This document shows positions 33,291 through 44,539 of a stretch of 64,000 nt of DNA, piece after piece. The first letter of the stretch is position 1, and every line of letters starts with the position of its first letter. Below the pieces are notes generated by a model that was given only the letters and a program-made list of their open reading frames with translations, was not told the origin of the DNA and did not search any database. Both the position numbers and the translations under genes were made by a program. Origin of the DNA: Coccinella septempunctata (Eukaryota; Arthropoda; Insecta; Coleoptera; Coccinellidae); the NCBI RefSeq assembly GCF_907165205.1, contig NC_058189.1, positions 50,680,270 to 50,744,269 on the forward strand, written 5' to 3'.

Positions 33291-33889
33291 CATTGTGTTT
33301 CACCTGAAACAACCCTGTCCCGTTTATTGAATAGTTTCAATTCTGATTGGCCTGCACACTGAAAATCACTGAAAATGCTCGGGATCAAACCCATCTCTAA
33401 ATTAACCGATTACAGGGACTTGGATCTTTCTGAGACAACCGGTTACTATGAATTTTGTGTAAACCCCGTACATCCCTCATTGTCTCAGTAGGAATGAAAG
33501 TGACCGCTATTGATTTCTTTCTTTCTATAATACCTGATATTTTGACTGAATATAATTAATTTGAATATTATTTAATTCATTAATTTCACTGTGTTGAGTT
33601 TGAATTTCTGACCACCGTGACAGGTTAATTGTTGCATTTTTGTTTTCCTCATTTTGAACTGGGTCATGAGCTGTATTTATTTCTTGACTTGGAAATTATT
33701 GTATGGTTCACTGTAATTCAGATTGTTGTAATAAATTCGGTTTTAAAGTACTTGTTATCGCTACCCCGAACTCTGTCTCTGACTAGTAGGTACATGGGTG
33801 GGTTTGCTATTCCTCTCTATTGAAAGAATAGCTGGTGCTCGAGATTAAACCCATGTGCAAACTATACCCGTTACAATGTTGAAAAGTTT

Positions 33890-35050
33890 ACATTCTTTCA
33901 ATCCAACAATTTTAGAGTGATAAAAATGTGTGGGAGGGCGCCAAACTTGCAAAAGAAGGCACGTGTACATTTGAGTGAGGTGGTCTTTCTTATTTTGAAG
34001 CTAATGATCCGAAAATAACGGAAAAACATAATTTGGCAGTTTGAGCAAGCCGAAACAATAAATATTGTCCAGGAAGTTTACAAAAATAAGGTTTTTCTTA
34101 TTTTTTATTTCGCATCCATTATAAAAGTTGAAGAGCATAATGGGTCCTTTCGTTTGCATAATAAGTGTAGCACACTGTTGTAAATTCAATCAGCAAACGA
34201 ATACTAAAATCGAGTGTAGAAAAATGCTGCACTTTTTATGCAAACGAAAGATCCTAATATTTTCTACGAATTCCATCCGAAGCTATTTTTTTCTACGTTC
34301 GATTGTTTTGGAGATATATGGCGAGGAATGTACATCAGAATGAGATTCTACATTGACCTCGTTAGCATCACCCTCTAGCTCGAAAACGGTTAAGAGAATA
34401 AAAAATTGATTCAGACAAAAGTTGTAGTTATAGAATTTTATTATCTATCAGCAACTTTCATAATGAATACAGAAAATATCAAAGGTGCAGGAAGGGAGGT
34501 TATCTAAAAAAATGCCTTTTTATCATCTTCAAACTGTCAGATCAAGCAAACCCTTCCTGATTAGTGTCAGATTAATGGGTGAACACGTCTGTAACACCGA
34601 GAATAAACCAGCTGTATGAAAATCTGACACGCTCGAGGTTGTACAAGTAACGACTGTCTTGCATTTGCAAAGGACCGCTGTGACCTTGCGTCACGTCGGA
34701 ATTGTCAGTCTCTTGAAAAGTAGTTTCCTTTGGGTTGGAAAAAATTAACATATCCTCTGAGAATCTGCACGTTAAAAAATAAATTTTTTTCTTACCATAT
34801 CCAACTCTTCCGTACGGCCAACCCCACTACGCAAACTGTCAAAAATTAACATGAATTTATCATCAGGGGCACGTAGAGCACATAGAGTATTTTAATCTGA
34901 CTCGCTCAAATGTGTTGTTTTTTTTTACATCTCTGAAAACTTACAGACGCTTTCTCCATCGCTAAAAGTGCATACTTTCATCACTTTTTTCACTTTATCT
35001 TCTAATCTTCAGGTCTCCACGACGCTCGAGTAAATCCCGATATAGTATCG
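33890..35050 (+). mobile_element. TIR element with repeated CTCGAGCGTGTCAGATT motif, copy 1
   Basis: Shares its length with 63090-64000 (same strand) and 45670-46815 (reverse). Recognisable blocks are GGGAGGGCGCCAAACTTGCA, GCCGAAACAATAAA, ATTCTACATTGACC and GAACGGTTAAGA-like words. The right end carries AATCTGACACGCTCGAG (34621-34637) and ACGCTCGAGTAAATCCCGA (35022-35040), then GCTCACCAACTA. The left end is lost near 33890. A small MITE is inserted at 34142-34254. No protein is encoded. Confidence 0.65.
34142..34254. mobile_element. 113-bp MITE nested in the copy-1 element
   Basis: Ends GGGTCCTTTCGTTTGC and GCAAACGAAAGATCC are inverted; TAAT at 34138-34141 and 34255-34258 is the likely 4-bp target duplication. 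The homologous empty site reads AAGCATAACATTTTCTAC near 63576. Relative of 29886-30338. Confidence 0.75.
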
Positions 35051-35064
35051 TGGGCTCACCAACT

Positions 35065-35820
35065 ATCTGTTGCTCCGAACAATAATTTATTCGAAACATC
35101 AATAATTCTATGCACGTATCCTTGCCAAGAATTGTTTCAATTGGCGTATATTACCTGCCTGATACCAATCATAATTATGGATATGGTGGTGAAGATAATT
35201 ACAGAAATTTCACTTTTTCATTTGCCGAACACATTGATGGTTCTCATTCCCAAATTGGGGGATGATTCAATATACGCATAATAGATCTAGTTTTCAGCAT
35301 TCATACTATTGGTGTGGATCGGGCAGTGGTTTGAATGCCGCGGTTTTGCGATACAATCCGATCTTTTGAGGTATGCACGTACATACTTTGGTCCCTGATA
35401 ATCGATGTTGACTATCGGTTTTCACTCATTGGATTAATGGATATCGTGAGTTTTGGTCAGTATCGAACGCTTTCTGTAAAAACTTAAAAGCTCACTTCCT
35501 CTCAACATCATGTAAGTGTACGTTGATGTGAATTAGAAAGGTGAAAAAAAATCAGCAAATCTCAGCTAATGCCAATATTTCGCTTCTTCAGGGATAAAAA
35601 AATACAGATTATCGTGAATAAAAACGAAAAACAACAACACACACAGAAGAAAACGAATCAATATGAATATAATAAAATAGACAATTGCAGAGTCACGATC
35701 CGCACTGAGACACACTTACCAAAGCCCTTAGTATGCTTTCAAAAAATAGATGGTTTCAATGTATCACTGTTTGTTGTCTCTTCTTGTACCATCTATTTTT
35801 TGTTGTTGACAAATGACATC
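35065..35820. other. Non-coding stretch, nothing recognised
   Basis: No supported gene. AAAATAGATGGTTTCAATG (35744) and ACCATCTATTTTT (35789) form a small inverted repeat. Confidence 0.4.
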
Positions 35821-35821
35821 C

Positions 35822-36335
35822 CCAAAATGCGAAGTTAGCACCCACAAGAAAAAAATTTTGTGTTACAAATAGTTACTAACCTTGGACTATCCAACTGTAC
35901 TAATTTTTTGCGAAAAATCGGAGAGTGGGTGCCCGTGAAGTTAGCACCCAGCGGAATTCGGTGTTTTTCTAATACTTTCTTTGAGGTACAAACGAAAATT
36001 TTTGTGTTACAAACATTTACTAACGAGTTACGAACGAATGCAAAAAAAATTATCTTCTTTTTCGAAAATGTGGGTGCTAACTTCGCATTTTCCCATTATA
36101 GGTTAGGTAACAAACAGAAATTTTTGAGTTACAAATAGTTACTGACGATGAACATTCTAACTGGAAAATCGAACAGTGGGTGCCCGTGAAGTTAGCACCT
36201 AGCGGAATGCGGTGTTTTTCTACTAAAACCTTTGAGGTACAAACGAAAATTTTGGTGTTACAAATAGTTACTAACGACTTACTAACGAATGCAAACAAAA
36301 TTTTTTTCATTTTCGAAAAAGTGGGTGCTAACTTC
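35822..36335 (+). repeat. Tandem array, about 251-bp unit (copy 1 of the family)
   Basis: Two units: GTGGGTGCCCGTGAAG occurs at 35925 and 36176. Each unit also holds GTGCTAACTTC, CGGTGTTTTTCTA, GAGGTACAAACGAAAATTTT, GTTACAAATAGTTACTAAC and TTTTCGAAAA. The same unit makes the array at 52215-54480. The array ends where a truncated mariner begins. Frames across it on both strands are artefacts. Confidence 0.8.
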
Positions 36336-37407
36336 ATTGACACTGTGAAGTTCGAGGTCAAAAAAGTAAACCAATAAGTTAAAAGAAAGAAGATGTCCAC
36401 CGAAATTGTGAAAATCGAAAAATTGGAGTATCGAGCGATCATCAAGTACCTATATTTAAAAGGGTTAAGAGGTAAGCAGATTCACGAAGATATGCTCAAT
36501 ACCCTTGGTGATCAATGTCCTTTGTATGCGACCGTGAAAAATTGGACTGCAAGGTAAATTTTCCATTGAAGATGATGACCGATTCGGAAGGCCAGTTTCT
36601 GTGTCAGTCCCCGAAAATATCGATGCAGTTCATGACATGTTTTTATCAGACCGTCGAATTGGGCTAAAACGGATATCTGAAGCACTGAATATTTCATACG
36701 AACGGGTTCACCATATGGATCCCCAAATGTTTGAATGTTGACCAAAAGCGTGCAAGGGTAAAAGCATCGCGTTCGATCTGTGCTCGATTTGGAAACGATG
36801 TAGACTTCTTAAACCGAATTGTTACTATGGATAAGACTTGGGTATATTTCTACGATCCAAAAACAAAGCAACAATCGATGGAATGGCGACACTCTAGTTC
36901 TCCAAGACCTTAAAAGTTTCGTGTCCAAAAATCTGCTGGAAAAGTTCTTGCTTCAATTTTTTGAGATTGCCATGGAGTAATCATGATTCATTTCTTGGAT
37001 AAGGGTAGAACAATAACCAGAGATTACTATTCGACATTACTGACCACCCTACAGGAAAAAATTTAAGAGAAAAGACTTGGAAAGCTATCCAGAGGTGTTT
37101 TGTTTTGGCAGGACAACGTCCCTGGACACAAATCTCATGTTGCCATGCAAAAAATTGATGATTTAGGGTTTGAATTACTATAACATCCCTCTTATTCACC
37201 AGATTTGGCTCCATCCGACTATCATCTCTTTCCTCAACTGAAAAAAAGTTTTTAAAAGGTCGTAAATTTTCTAGGTCTAGAGACGTTGCAGATTCGTTGT
37301 AATAAATGTATCCAATTAAGAGGAGAATATGTTGAGTAATAAAATATTTTGACATTGAAATTTTGTTTGGTTCTATAGTAGGCTAAGAATTTTTCAATAT
37401 ATCCTCC
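36336..37407 (+). mobile_element. mariner element, copy 1 (5' truncated)
   Basis: Starts abruptly inside the 5' UTR, next to the array, and ends with GGCTAAGAATTTTTCAATAT and ATCCTCC before TA (37408-37409), which resembles the complement of the 5' TIR of copy 2. Contains a nearly complete but damaged transposase. Confidence 0.8.
36393..37339 (+). pseudogene. mariner DD34D-type transposase, damaged (copy 1)
   Basis: From ATG 36393: MSTEIVKIEKLEYRAIIKYL, GLRGKQIHEDMLN, ATVKNWT, then a frame break and GRPVSVSVPENIDAVHDMF and RRIGLKRISEALNISYERVH. Twelve or so codons after this are lost (the VDMRKIAAK block present in copy 2). Then WIPKCLNVDQKRARVKASRS, first Asp in VTMDKTWVYFYDPKTKQQS, stops near 36911 and 36963, second Asp in FWQDNVPGHKSHVAMQK, and third Asp in YSPDLAPSDYHLFPQLKK. 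The block NCI QLRGEYVE ends at a stop at 37337-37339. All three catalytic positions survive as Asp, but several stops and shifts kill it. YSPDLAPSDYHLF is typical of true mariners, probably the mellifera-like group. Confidence 0.85.
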
Positions 37408-37409
37408 TA

Positions 37410-38058
37410 TGTGGAGTTTTTCATACTAAAGTTGTCTCTATAATAAATTAATTCTGCATCAAATTTGAAGAAATACCTAAATATATGATATTCAACTAAA
37501 ATTTGCATGAGATTTGATATACCTCATCTAGCACACGAAAGCTTCGCATTGTATTGATTATTTCAAGGTGAATAAGCTACAAAAATAATCAATGTTGCCC
37601 TAGATGTTATGACTATGGAAATAGTCGAACCGTGCATGCTATCCACTATCCTAGCAGTTACCTTCAGTAAAATCAACAAAGCGATGAAAATATATTTTTG
37701 TTTTTTAATTTTCTCCTGAAGCAATTTAGAACTTCACCAGAGAATTGAACAGAAAAGACTATATTTCGTTCAGCTTATTTTTTTATTATCGTTTTCCCCA
37801 AATGTTTGTATTTTAAATTTTGAGCTGAAAATGGTCTCCAACGATTGGTTCGGATTGGTTGCAGGATTCGTAGTAAAATTCATTTCTGTCTGGTATTTAC
37901 AGTCGTTAAAAATCCGAAGAAAAAGAGCTAGAGATTTGAATATTGAATTGATATGCTCCCCCAATTATAGAAATTTCAAATCCCCACTTCAAAGCGTCAG
38001 TCGTAATTACGGTTGAATGTCAAGTTTCAGTTGATTAGTACAGAAGTGGAACTTCTTA
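37410..38058. other. Non-coding stretch, nothing recognised
   Basis: AT-rich; short overlapping frames on both strands at 37770-38016 have no recognised homology. Confidence 0.4.
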
Positions 38059-38060
38059 TA

Positions 38061-38548
38061 CAGGGTGACTCGTAAAAATATTTTAACAGTAGATTCTTGA
38101 GGTCGAAAGAAACACTTTTTTCATTCACCATTTTTTCCAAATCGTCAAGACCATTACGTACCATAAAAATACCAAAAATTAACTTTGAAACTAAGTTGAA
38201 CGAGGTCCAATGAATATTTGAACGTTTTGTAAAAAAATAGTATTCTTTATATGTTCTCGTTTTCGTTCCAAAATTGAAAAGTATTTGTGAAATTCGAAAA
38301 TTGGGTACTTTGGCCGAATATAACTCTGTTTAAACGATCCACAGATGTGTAGTGCCACAGATTTATGTAGTTCGTCATTCTGAAGGTAGTTTCGTTTTTT
38401 CAGGGATGGCACAGCTCATCATGGAAACTTAAAATGGCTATTTCTTTTATCAGGGCCGAATCGGAAAAAATGGAATAGGAAAAAAGTATTTCTTTTAATC
38501 TCAAAAATCTACTCTGAAAATATTTGTATGAGTCGAAGACTCATCCTG
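38061..38548. mobile_element. Fold-back element, TA-flanked (family also at 11596 and 31942)
   Basis: Ends CAGGGTGACTCGTAAAAATA and TTTGTATGAGTCGAAGACTC, then ATCCTG; TA at 38059-38060 and 38549-38550. Arms include TTTTAACAGTAGATTCTTGA and its complement. The best-preserved ends of this family in the window. Confidence 0.85.
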
Positions 38549-38814
38549 TATATGATATGGTACATGAATATCAGCTAAAATGGGTGGTTGCAAGCTGGAA
38601 ATCATTATTATTGCCGAAAATGAAAAGGAAATAAAGGGAAGAATATTAAATAATACCAGCAGACCTCGTTAACTCATTTATTGTATTATAAATTTGATTC
38701 ATCAAATGGAATAAAAATAGTGAGTTTATGCTTGTTTTCTGATTGCATCAGCTTAATTCCAAAGTTAAAACGTTATATTATCAATACATAATTGGAAAAA
38801 CTTCAGTGTCAGGT

Positions 38815-38940
38815 TTCCAAGGGTGGCATTTTATGAAAACTTAAAATGGTTATATCTGGATAAAGATCTAGGCCGAATCGGAAAAAATGTTAGCGGAAAA
38901 AAGTGTTTGTCCCAAGAGTATAGGCACAGCAGAAATAAAT
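38815..38940. repeat. Fragment of the same fold-back family
   Basis: AAGGGTGGCATTTTATGAAA, AACTTAAAATGGTTATATCT and GGCCGAATCGGAAAAAATG match the right arm of 38061-38548. The left arm is missing. Confidence 0.6.
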
Positions 38941-38943
38941 GTA

Positions 38944-39295
38944 CAGGGTGGGCAAAATTGGTGATACCTGAATTACAACTTTTTAACCCAACGAGATAGA
39001 GGAAAATGAATGTACCATTTATGTCGTCAAATATACCTGTTGGAAAAAATCATAGTCCGCCACTGGATTGCTATCAAAAAAGTGTCTTCATAATGTTTTC
39101 ATTTCAACATCCTAGCTCAAACAGAAATCGAGATAACGACCAAAGTTGAAATTTTTATTTTGACCTATAACTCGAAAACAAAAGAAGATAGAGAAATGCA
39201 GTTGATGGCATTATTAGTTTCTTGAAAAAACACGACCGTTATGTGCTATCTCGTTGGGTTGAAAAAGTTGTAATTCACTAATTTTGCCCACCCTG
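38944..39295. mobile_element. Fold-back element, TA-flanked
   Basis: Ends CAGGGTGGGCAAAATTGGTG and CACTAATTTTGCCCACCCTG with TA on each side. Arms include CTTTTTAACCCAACGAGATA and its complement near 39250-39269. At 352 bp it is the smallest complete member. A fragment lies at 54971-55095. Confidence 0.85.
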
Positions 39296-39299
39296 TACC

Positions 39300-39560
39300 A
39301 GTCAAAACTGATTCATTTTGATTCAATAATTAAAACTGGTTACAGATTCATTATTCCCATTGTTAACAACTAGATTCGACTGCCGTCGAATGTTTGGTGA
39401 CCCAAAGGTGTTTGTACTTCTGTAGTCGCCTCGGCATCGACAGAATAAGATGGTGGCAACACTTTCTATTGTAACTGAATTTATTTCCGATTGATTGTAA
39501 ATAAGTACCAACCTCTAACAGAATTAATATAAGAACTACTCTTTTTCGTGTCAATCGAAA
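39300..39560. other. Possible LTR end and primer-binding-site remnant
   Basis: GATTCGACTGCCGTCGAATG contains an inverted repeat (ATTCGAC..GTCGAAT) and is followed by TTTGGTGACCCAAAGG, which resembles an LTR-retrotransposon primer-binding region. GC content rises locally. Minus-strand frames at 39323-39554 have no recognised homology. Weak. Confidence 0.25.
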
Positions 39561-40104
39561 TATTCAAAATGTAATTCCTCTCGCGACCCTCGTGTCTTGA
39601 AGGCATTCCCGAATCAAAGATTCTTAACTATGTTCTGCAATTATCATCGAGAAATACTTCAAATATTAATTTTCGACTAAATTATGTAGCAGCAGAGCAA
39701 TCACTTCACTGTTCAAAGTCATACAAATTAATCAGAATCTCACTCAATTAATCACTAGCCATCTATAGTCTGTCCAGATGGATATACAGGAATAATGGAA
39801 GTGGTTCAATTGAACAGGTAGTATACAGTAGGGCAATTATTTACCAATCAATTGTAATTTATCATTAGTAATACCTGAATTTACCAATAAGAGAGTTGGT
39901 AGAACAGATGCCCTGAATCTATGCATTCTGGTTTTTCTCCTCTTTGACATTTATTATTCACTTATCTGATTGATATTAGTGTTTTCATCTACCTACAAAA
40001 ATTAAATTTTTTGGGAACCTATCTTTGAGCGCTAGAGAAGTAGGTTCACGTATATATTGCATTCTTTGCAGAAAAAAAAATCAGCACAATACAGATATAC
40101 AAGT
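39561..40104. other. Non-coding stretch, nothing recognised
   Basis: AT-rich with no gene or repeat partner noticed. Confidence 0.45.
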
Positions 40105-40109
40105 CTCAA

Positions 40110-40440
40110 GGGACCGAAAATTTAGCATATCGTTTCTATCACACAAGTTGGCAACATAGTCTGAAATATGCGTTGATAATAAAGGACAACAAATACACTA
40201 TCTTGATAAGATAGACAAAGATGGCTGTCTATGAAGTCTGCGACAAAGGAGGAAGGTGAAATATTATGGGATTTTTATGGCCGGTTGGTGTTGAGGCTCG
40301 CCAGTAAGTACGCGCCTTATGATGGCTGTAAATCAACAGCTGTTATTTTATAAACAAGACATTGTTCATTGTTTTTTTTATTTTCTAGTAGGCGCTGTTG
40401 CCATATCGTAAACTAGAAACGGAGCGATTTAAATTTTTTT
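40110..40440. mobile_element. MITE of about 330 bp, second copy at 55728-56057 inverted
   Basis: Imperfect terminal inverted repeats: ATCGTTTCTATCACACAAGT and the complement of CGTAAACTAGAAACGGAGCG. Shared internal blocks with the other copy: ATGCGTTGATAATAAAGGAC, TTTTTATGGCCGGTTG, GGCTCGCCAGT and TAGTAGGCGCTG. No coding capacity. Confidence 0.75.
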
Positions 40441-40679
40441 TATTTTTTTTTCCTATTGTCCCCATTCATTTTGTCAATATTCTTCCTTATTTAGAATACC
40501 GAAGCAGTAATAAGCTATATGAAATGAGGGATGGAGTGACTTCTTACCAAGGATGATAGATTAGGGTTTATAATCTATAATTTCGTACAATTTTTTTAAT
40601 TCAGAATATTCAAAAAATTTCTACACCGAGAGAAATATCAGTTCCAAATAGACTGTCATGGTAATTGAGGGATCAATAA

Positions 40680-41800
40680 AATATCCTAACATGATTTTTT
40701 TCACTGAATGCCCTAGAGCCCCAGCCTCTACGAGCAAAATGAACCAACACTATTCTATAAACGATATCAGATTTACTCGGAAAAATTTCTATTTCTTTAT
40801 GACAGCCCTAACTGCAAGGACCAAAAAGAACTAGTATTATGTATGCTATCGAAAGTAAGTTCTTCATTATTCTAATTCAAAATGGTTAAGAAAATTCATT
40901 TCCCATGCACCCATTCCGTTTCTTGGATGGCCATTTCAAATTTTGGGGAAACAAGACGCTCCATCGTAAACAGAATATCGATTCATTTTGATCGTTAGAG
41001 GTGTGGATCCAGGGCTGTCAGAATGAAATGAAAAAATTCTGTGTAAATTGATTCCTCTATCCAAGTAGTTCATTTCGATCCTCGGAGATCTAGTATGAAC
41101 AAAAAATCATGTTAGGATATTTTAGTGCCCTTCATGTAGTTACTTCAGCCATCAATTTCCTTGGCCGGCAATTTTGAACTGACTTATCTTCTGCAGAAGG
41201 AATCCTCAAAACATTCTGAATCGAAAAAAAATCAGCAGACCGGTTCATTTTGATCGTTGTAGTTGGGTTTCTAGGGCTGTCAGAATGAAACAAAATTCTT
41301 GGCAGGCCATTCTGAACTTGAAAAATGAGGAATATGCGCCTCATTGTAGACTAAATAGTTCATTTTGATCCTCGGAGCTCTTATATGAACAAAAAAATCA
41401 TGTTAGGATAATTTAATCATCCTTCTATGTACTTTAGCCATCAATTTTCTTGGCCAGCTATTTCAAACTGGCTTATCTTCTGGAGAAATAATTCTCAAAA
41501 CATTCCGAATAGAAAAAAAAAACAGAAAATCGGTACATTATGATCGTTGGAGGTGGGATTCTAGGGCTGTCAGAATGAAACAACAAATTTTCTAAGTACA
41601 TTCTGATACATTCGTCTATCCATCAGTTTCCTCGGCCGCCCATTCTGATTTTGAAAAATGATGAATATGCGCTTCATCGTAGACTGAATAATTCATTCTG
41701 ATCCTCGCAGCTTTAGTATGGAAAAAAAATTATGTAAGGATATTTTAGTCATCCCTCTATTTACTTGAAAGCCATCAATTTCCTTTACTAGATATTTTGA
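40680..41800 (+). repeat. Imperfect tandem repeat, about 290-330 bp unit
   Basis: TCATGTTAGGATATTTTAGT-type words recur at 41108, 41398 and (TTATGTAAGGATATTTTAG) 41730. Each is followed by CCATCAATTT or a close variant, then CTTGGCC; GCTGTCAGAATGAAA and AATATGCGC words recur in most units. A reverse copy of the TAAAATATCCTAACATGATT word begins at 40678. Nothing codes for protein. Probably a transposon end amplified in tandem. Confidence 0.7.
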
Positions 41801-41809
41801 ACCGACTTA

Positions 41810-42825
41810 CGAGGATGTATTGATATCTAGTTAGCCTAGACCAGTTCCATGCATAAAAAAAAAATTGCGTTACCATAGCAACGAACAATAATTCATAAGA
41901 ATTGTCAGTGTGAAGTTTGGGGTCAAAAAGTAAACCAGAATTACGCAATAAATTAAAGGAGAGAAGATGTCCACCGAAATTGTGAAAATCGAAAAATTGG
42001 ACTATCGAGTCATCATAATGTATTAAAAAGGGTTAAGAGGTAAGCAGATTTACGAAGATATGCTTAATATCCTTGGTGATCAATGTCCTTCGTATGCGAC
42101 CGTGAAAAATTGGACTTCAAAGAGGTAAATTTTCCATTGGAGATAATGACCGATTCGGAAAGCCAGTTTTTGTGTCAGTCTCCGAAAATATCGATGCTGA
42201 TTTTATCAGACCGTCGAATTGTGCTGAAACGGATATCTGAAGCACTGAATATTTCATACGAACGAGTTCATCATATAGTTCACGTCAATTATGACATGAG
42301 AAAAATTGCTGCAAAATGGATCCCCAAATGTTTGAATGTTGACCAAAAGCGTGAGAAGCATTGCGTTCGATCTGTGCTCGATTTCAAAACGCTGTAGACT
42401 TCTTAAGCCGAATTGTTACTATGGATCAGACTTGGCTACATTTCTACGATCCAGAAACAAAGCAACAATCAATGGAATTGCGACACTCTGGTTCTCCAAG
42501 ACCTAAGAAGTTTCGTGTCCAAAAATCTGCTGGAAAAGTTCTTGCTTCAGTTTTTTGGGATTGCCATGGAGTAATCATGATTAATTTTTGGATAAGGGGA
42601 TAACTATTCGACATTACTGGCCACTCTACGGGAAAAAATTGAAGATAAAAGAAGCTATTCCAAGGTGTTTTGTTTTTGCAGTACAACGCCCCTGCACACA
42701 TATCTCATGTGGCCATGCAAAAAATTCGTGATTAAGGGTTTGAATTACTAGAACACCCTCTTATTCACCAGATTTGGCACCATCCAAATATCATCTGTTT
42801 CCTCAACTGAAAAAAAGTTTAGGAG
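41810..42825 (+). mobile_element. mariner element, copy 2 (3' truncated)
   Basis: Starts at TA (41808-41809) with CGAGGATGTATTGATATCTA, keeps the 5' UTR (CGTTACCATAGCAACGAACA) and a damaged transposase, and stops after LFPQLKKS. The 3' end and right TIR are missing. Confidence 0.8.
41967..42822 (+). pseudogene. mariner transposase, damaged (copy 2)
   Basis: Same protein as copy 1: MSTEIVKIEKLDYRVIIMY then a stop, GLRGKQIYEDMLNILGDQCP, a frame change near 42120, then RRIVLKRISEALNISYERVH, HVNYDMRKIAAKWIPKCLNV, IVTMDQTWLHFYDPETKQQS (first Asp) and RPKKFRVQKSAGKVLASVFW. Near 42600 a deletion removes about 20 bases. The second-Asp block is changed to FLQYNAPAHISHVAMQK, with Tyr replacing the catalytic Asp. 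The third-Asp motif reads YSPDLAPSKYHLF, with an altered neighbour. It preserves the YDMRKIAAK segment that copy 1 lost. Confidence 0.85.
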
Positions 42826-44260
42826 TAGAAAGAAGGTACTATATGAAATTCAATAAAGTATTTTGGTATCAGCAACTTTGATGATATGACAAAACTAACA
42901 ATGAACAAGTTCTCAACATTCTTGATAATCAACAACCTTGAATATGAGTTATTCATTCTGAAGAAAAGTAGATGCGGGTAGTAAGTCTCAGCTCAGGATG
43001 ATTTGAAATGAATCGAAAACTATGATTTATGAACTTCAATTATTGTTAATTGAACTTGAACATCAAATACTTTCGAATGAAAAATGGTAACTTCTGTTGT
43101 GAAAAGAACAAAGTTGAACAGTTACACAAACCTCTCCAGTAGCCCTTATTATACTACAATAGGATAATAAGGCTTATTAGACTTTTTACTTATCTACGTA
43201 AATGGGTGAATCAACTTTTATGTGATCAACATCAGGCGCTCAGGGTCCCTGATCGATAATATAAATTTGTAGGTACTATATGAACCAAATTCAATGAAGT
43301 ATTTTAGTATAGAAAGAGATAAAAAAAAATAATATTCGAAATTACTTTCGAGAACTTGATGTTTTCATCCTCGAATAAACGTGTTTCACTATAACAAAAA
43401 GTGTTCGTAGGGGCATAACCATATTTGAGGGTGCAATCGTAATATCGAGATGATTCATCCACTGGCAAATGAATTCAGAGTTTGATCATACATCCCTCAC
43501 ATTTCAAAATTCGATAAAACGAAACCCGTTCGCCGGAACATAGCCACATTCGAAATGTTGAATATTCCTCGGCCTCCACATCCACCAACGCAACAAGAGA
43601 ATGGCATAATTATTCACTTCTAAAATACTGTGTGACTTGCCCAAGTTACTTATTGAATACTGTTAACGGAAGAATAACTTGGAATAACACAAAAAGGAAA
43701 TTTAAAATCGACGGTTAAAAGAAAACGGTGCTTCGTAGTTCGATTCAATTACAACACATTCAGTATTCATCTGGACGCTGTTAACGGCTTCCAATCGAAT
43801 AACAACGAGTCACAATCAATTTTTCCTAACCAGGAGTTGAAGCGTTATTACCAGCCCTTTCGATTTCTGATCATCGACACAATGAAGTTGATTAATCCAT
43901 TGATAAAAGAACCGGAGGTTTAAATATGCACAGGCATCGATTTTCAAGTTCTATCGAACAAGCTTCAATCACCCTTTGAAATGGAAGTGATAAAGAACAT
44001 TCACGTGGAACCAGATAAGGAGTCTATGGATTCAATTGTTCAATCTTCGATTAGTTTCAATGGCAGTTATCAGGACTTTTCAATCTACATATAATAGACG
44101 ATCCAATATTCATGTTTCTTGTTTCTACTCTAAAGTCCCTACTTCAAAGTTTTGATTTCTATTTTTCTCAACTCCACGTTATTTAGAGTCTACCACTATC
44201 ATTTGAAATTATGGATGTCCCATAACTAAAAAATTAATTTTGAATGGTGATTCAGGTCCA
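42826..44260. other. Non-coding stretch with one dispersed direct repeat
   Basis: GGTACTATATGAAATTCAAT (42835) and GGTACTATATGAACCAAATT (43272), each followed by AAGTATTTT, are related. Otherwise nothing recognised. Confidence 0.4.
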
Positions 44261-44539
44261 ACCCCTACCGAGGGTTGTCGAGGTTTGAATTTAAGTTGGT
44301 AATAACCCATAAATTTAGATTTTTTATGGCAGAATTCAGGTTGGTATTGTAAATGAATCTATGAATCTACAGACCCATTTTATGTGAATCTATGCACTGA
44401 AAATAATACGAATGATAAATAATTGCTTTGAAGCAATAATGTCCTCCACAATAACTGAGTCTAAGTGTGTTGTAGGGTATAGGACAAAAACAGCAGCTGG
44501 ATTCTTTTAATCTAGATTCGGCGACGTTTCGCAGTATTA

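Larger units (their letters stand above)
32440..33880 (+). mobile_element. LTR-retrotransposon-like non-coding DNA
   Basis: No gag or pol frame. The right part has AATAAA followed by GTTATCGCTACC (near 33750), then GTTTGCTATTC, GAATAGCTGGTGCTCGAGAT and AAACCCATG, shared with the minus-strand LTR-like region at 14.6-14.8 kb. A similar GCTCGGGATCAAACCCAT phrase occurs at about 33376. I read this as LTR or leader remnants, with uncertain boundaries. Confidence 0.35.

Noticed and set aside
35822..36335. CRISPR-like repeat array
   Set aside because: Units are ~250 bp and fully repetitive with no unique spacers; the DNA is eukaryotic.
36077..36445. 122-codon minus-strand frame
   Set aside because: Lies over the tandem array and mariner start; similar frames appear on both strands of every array copy.
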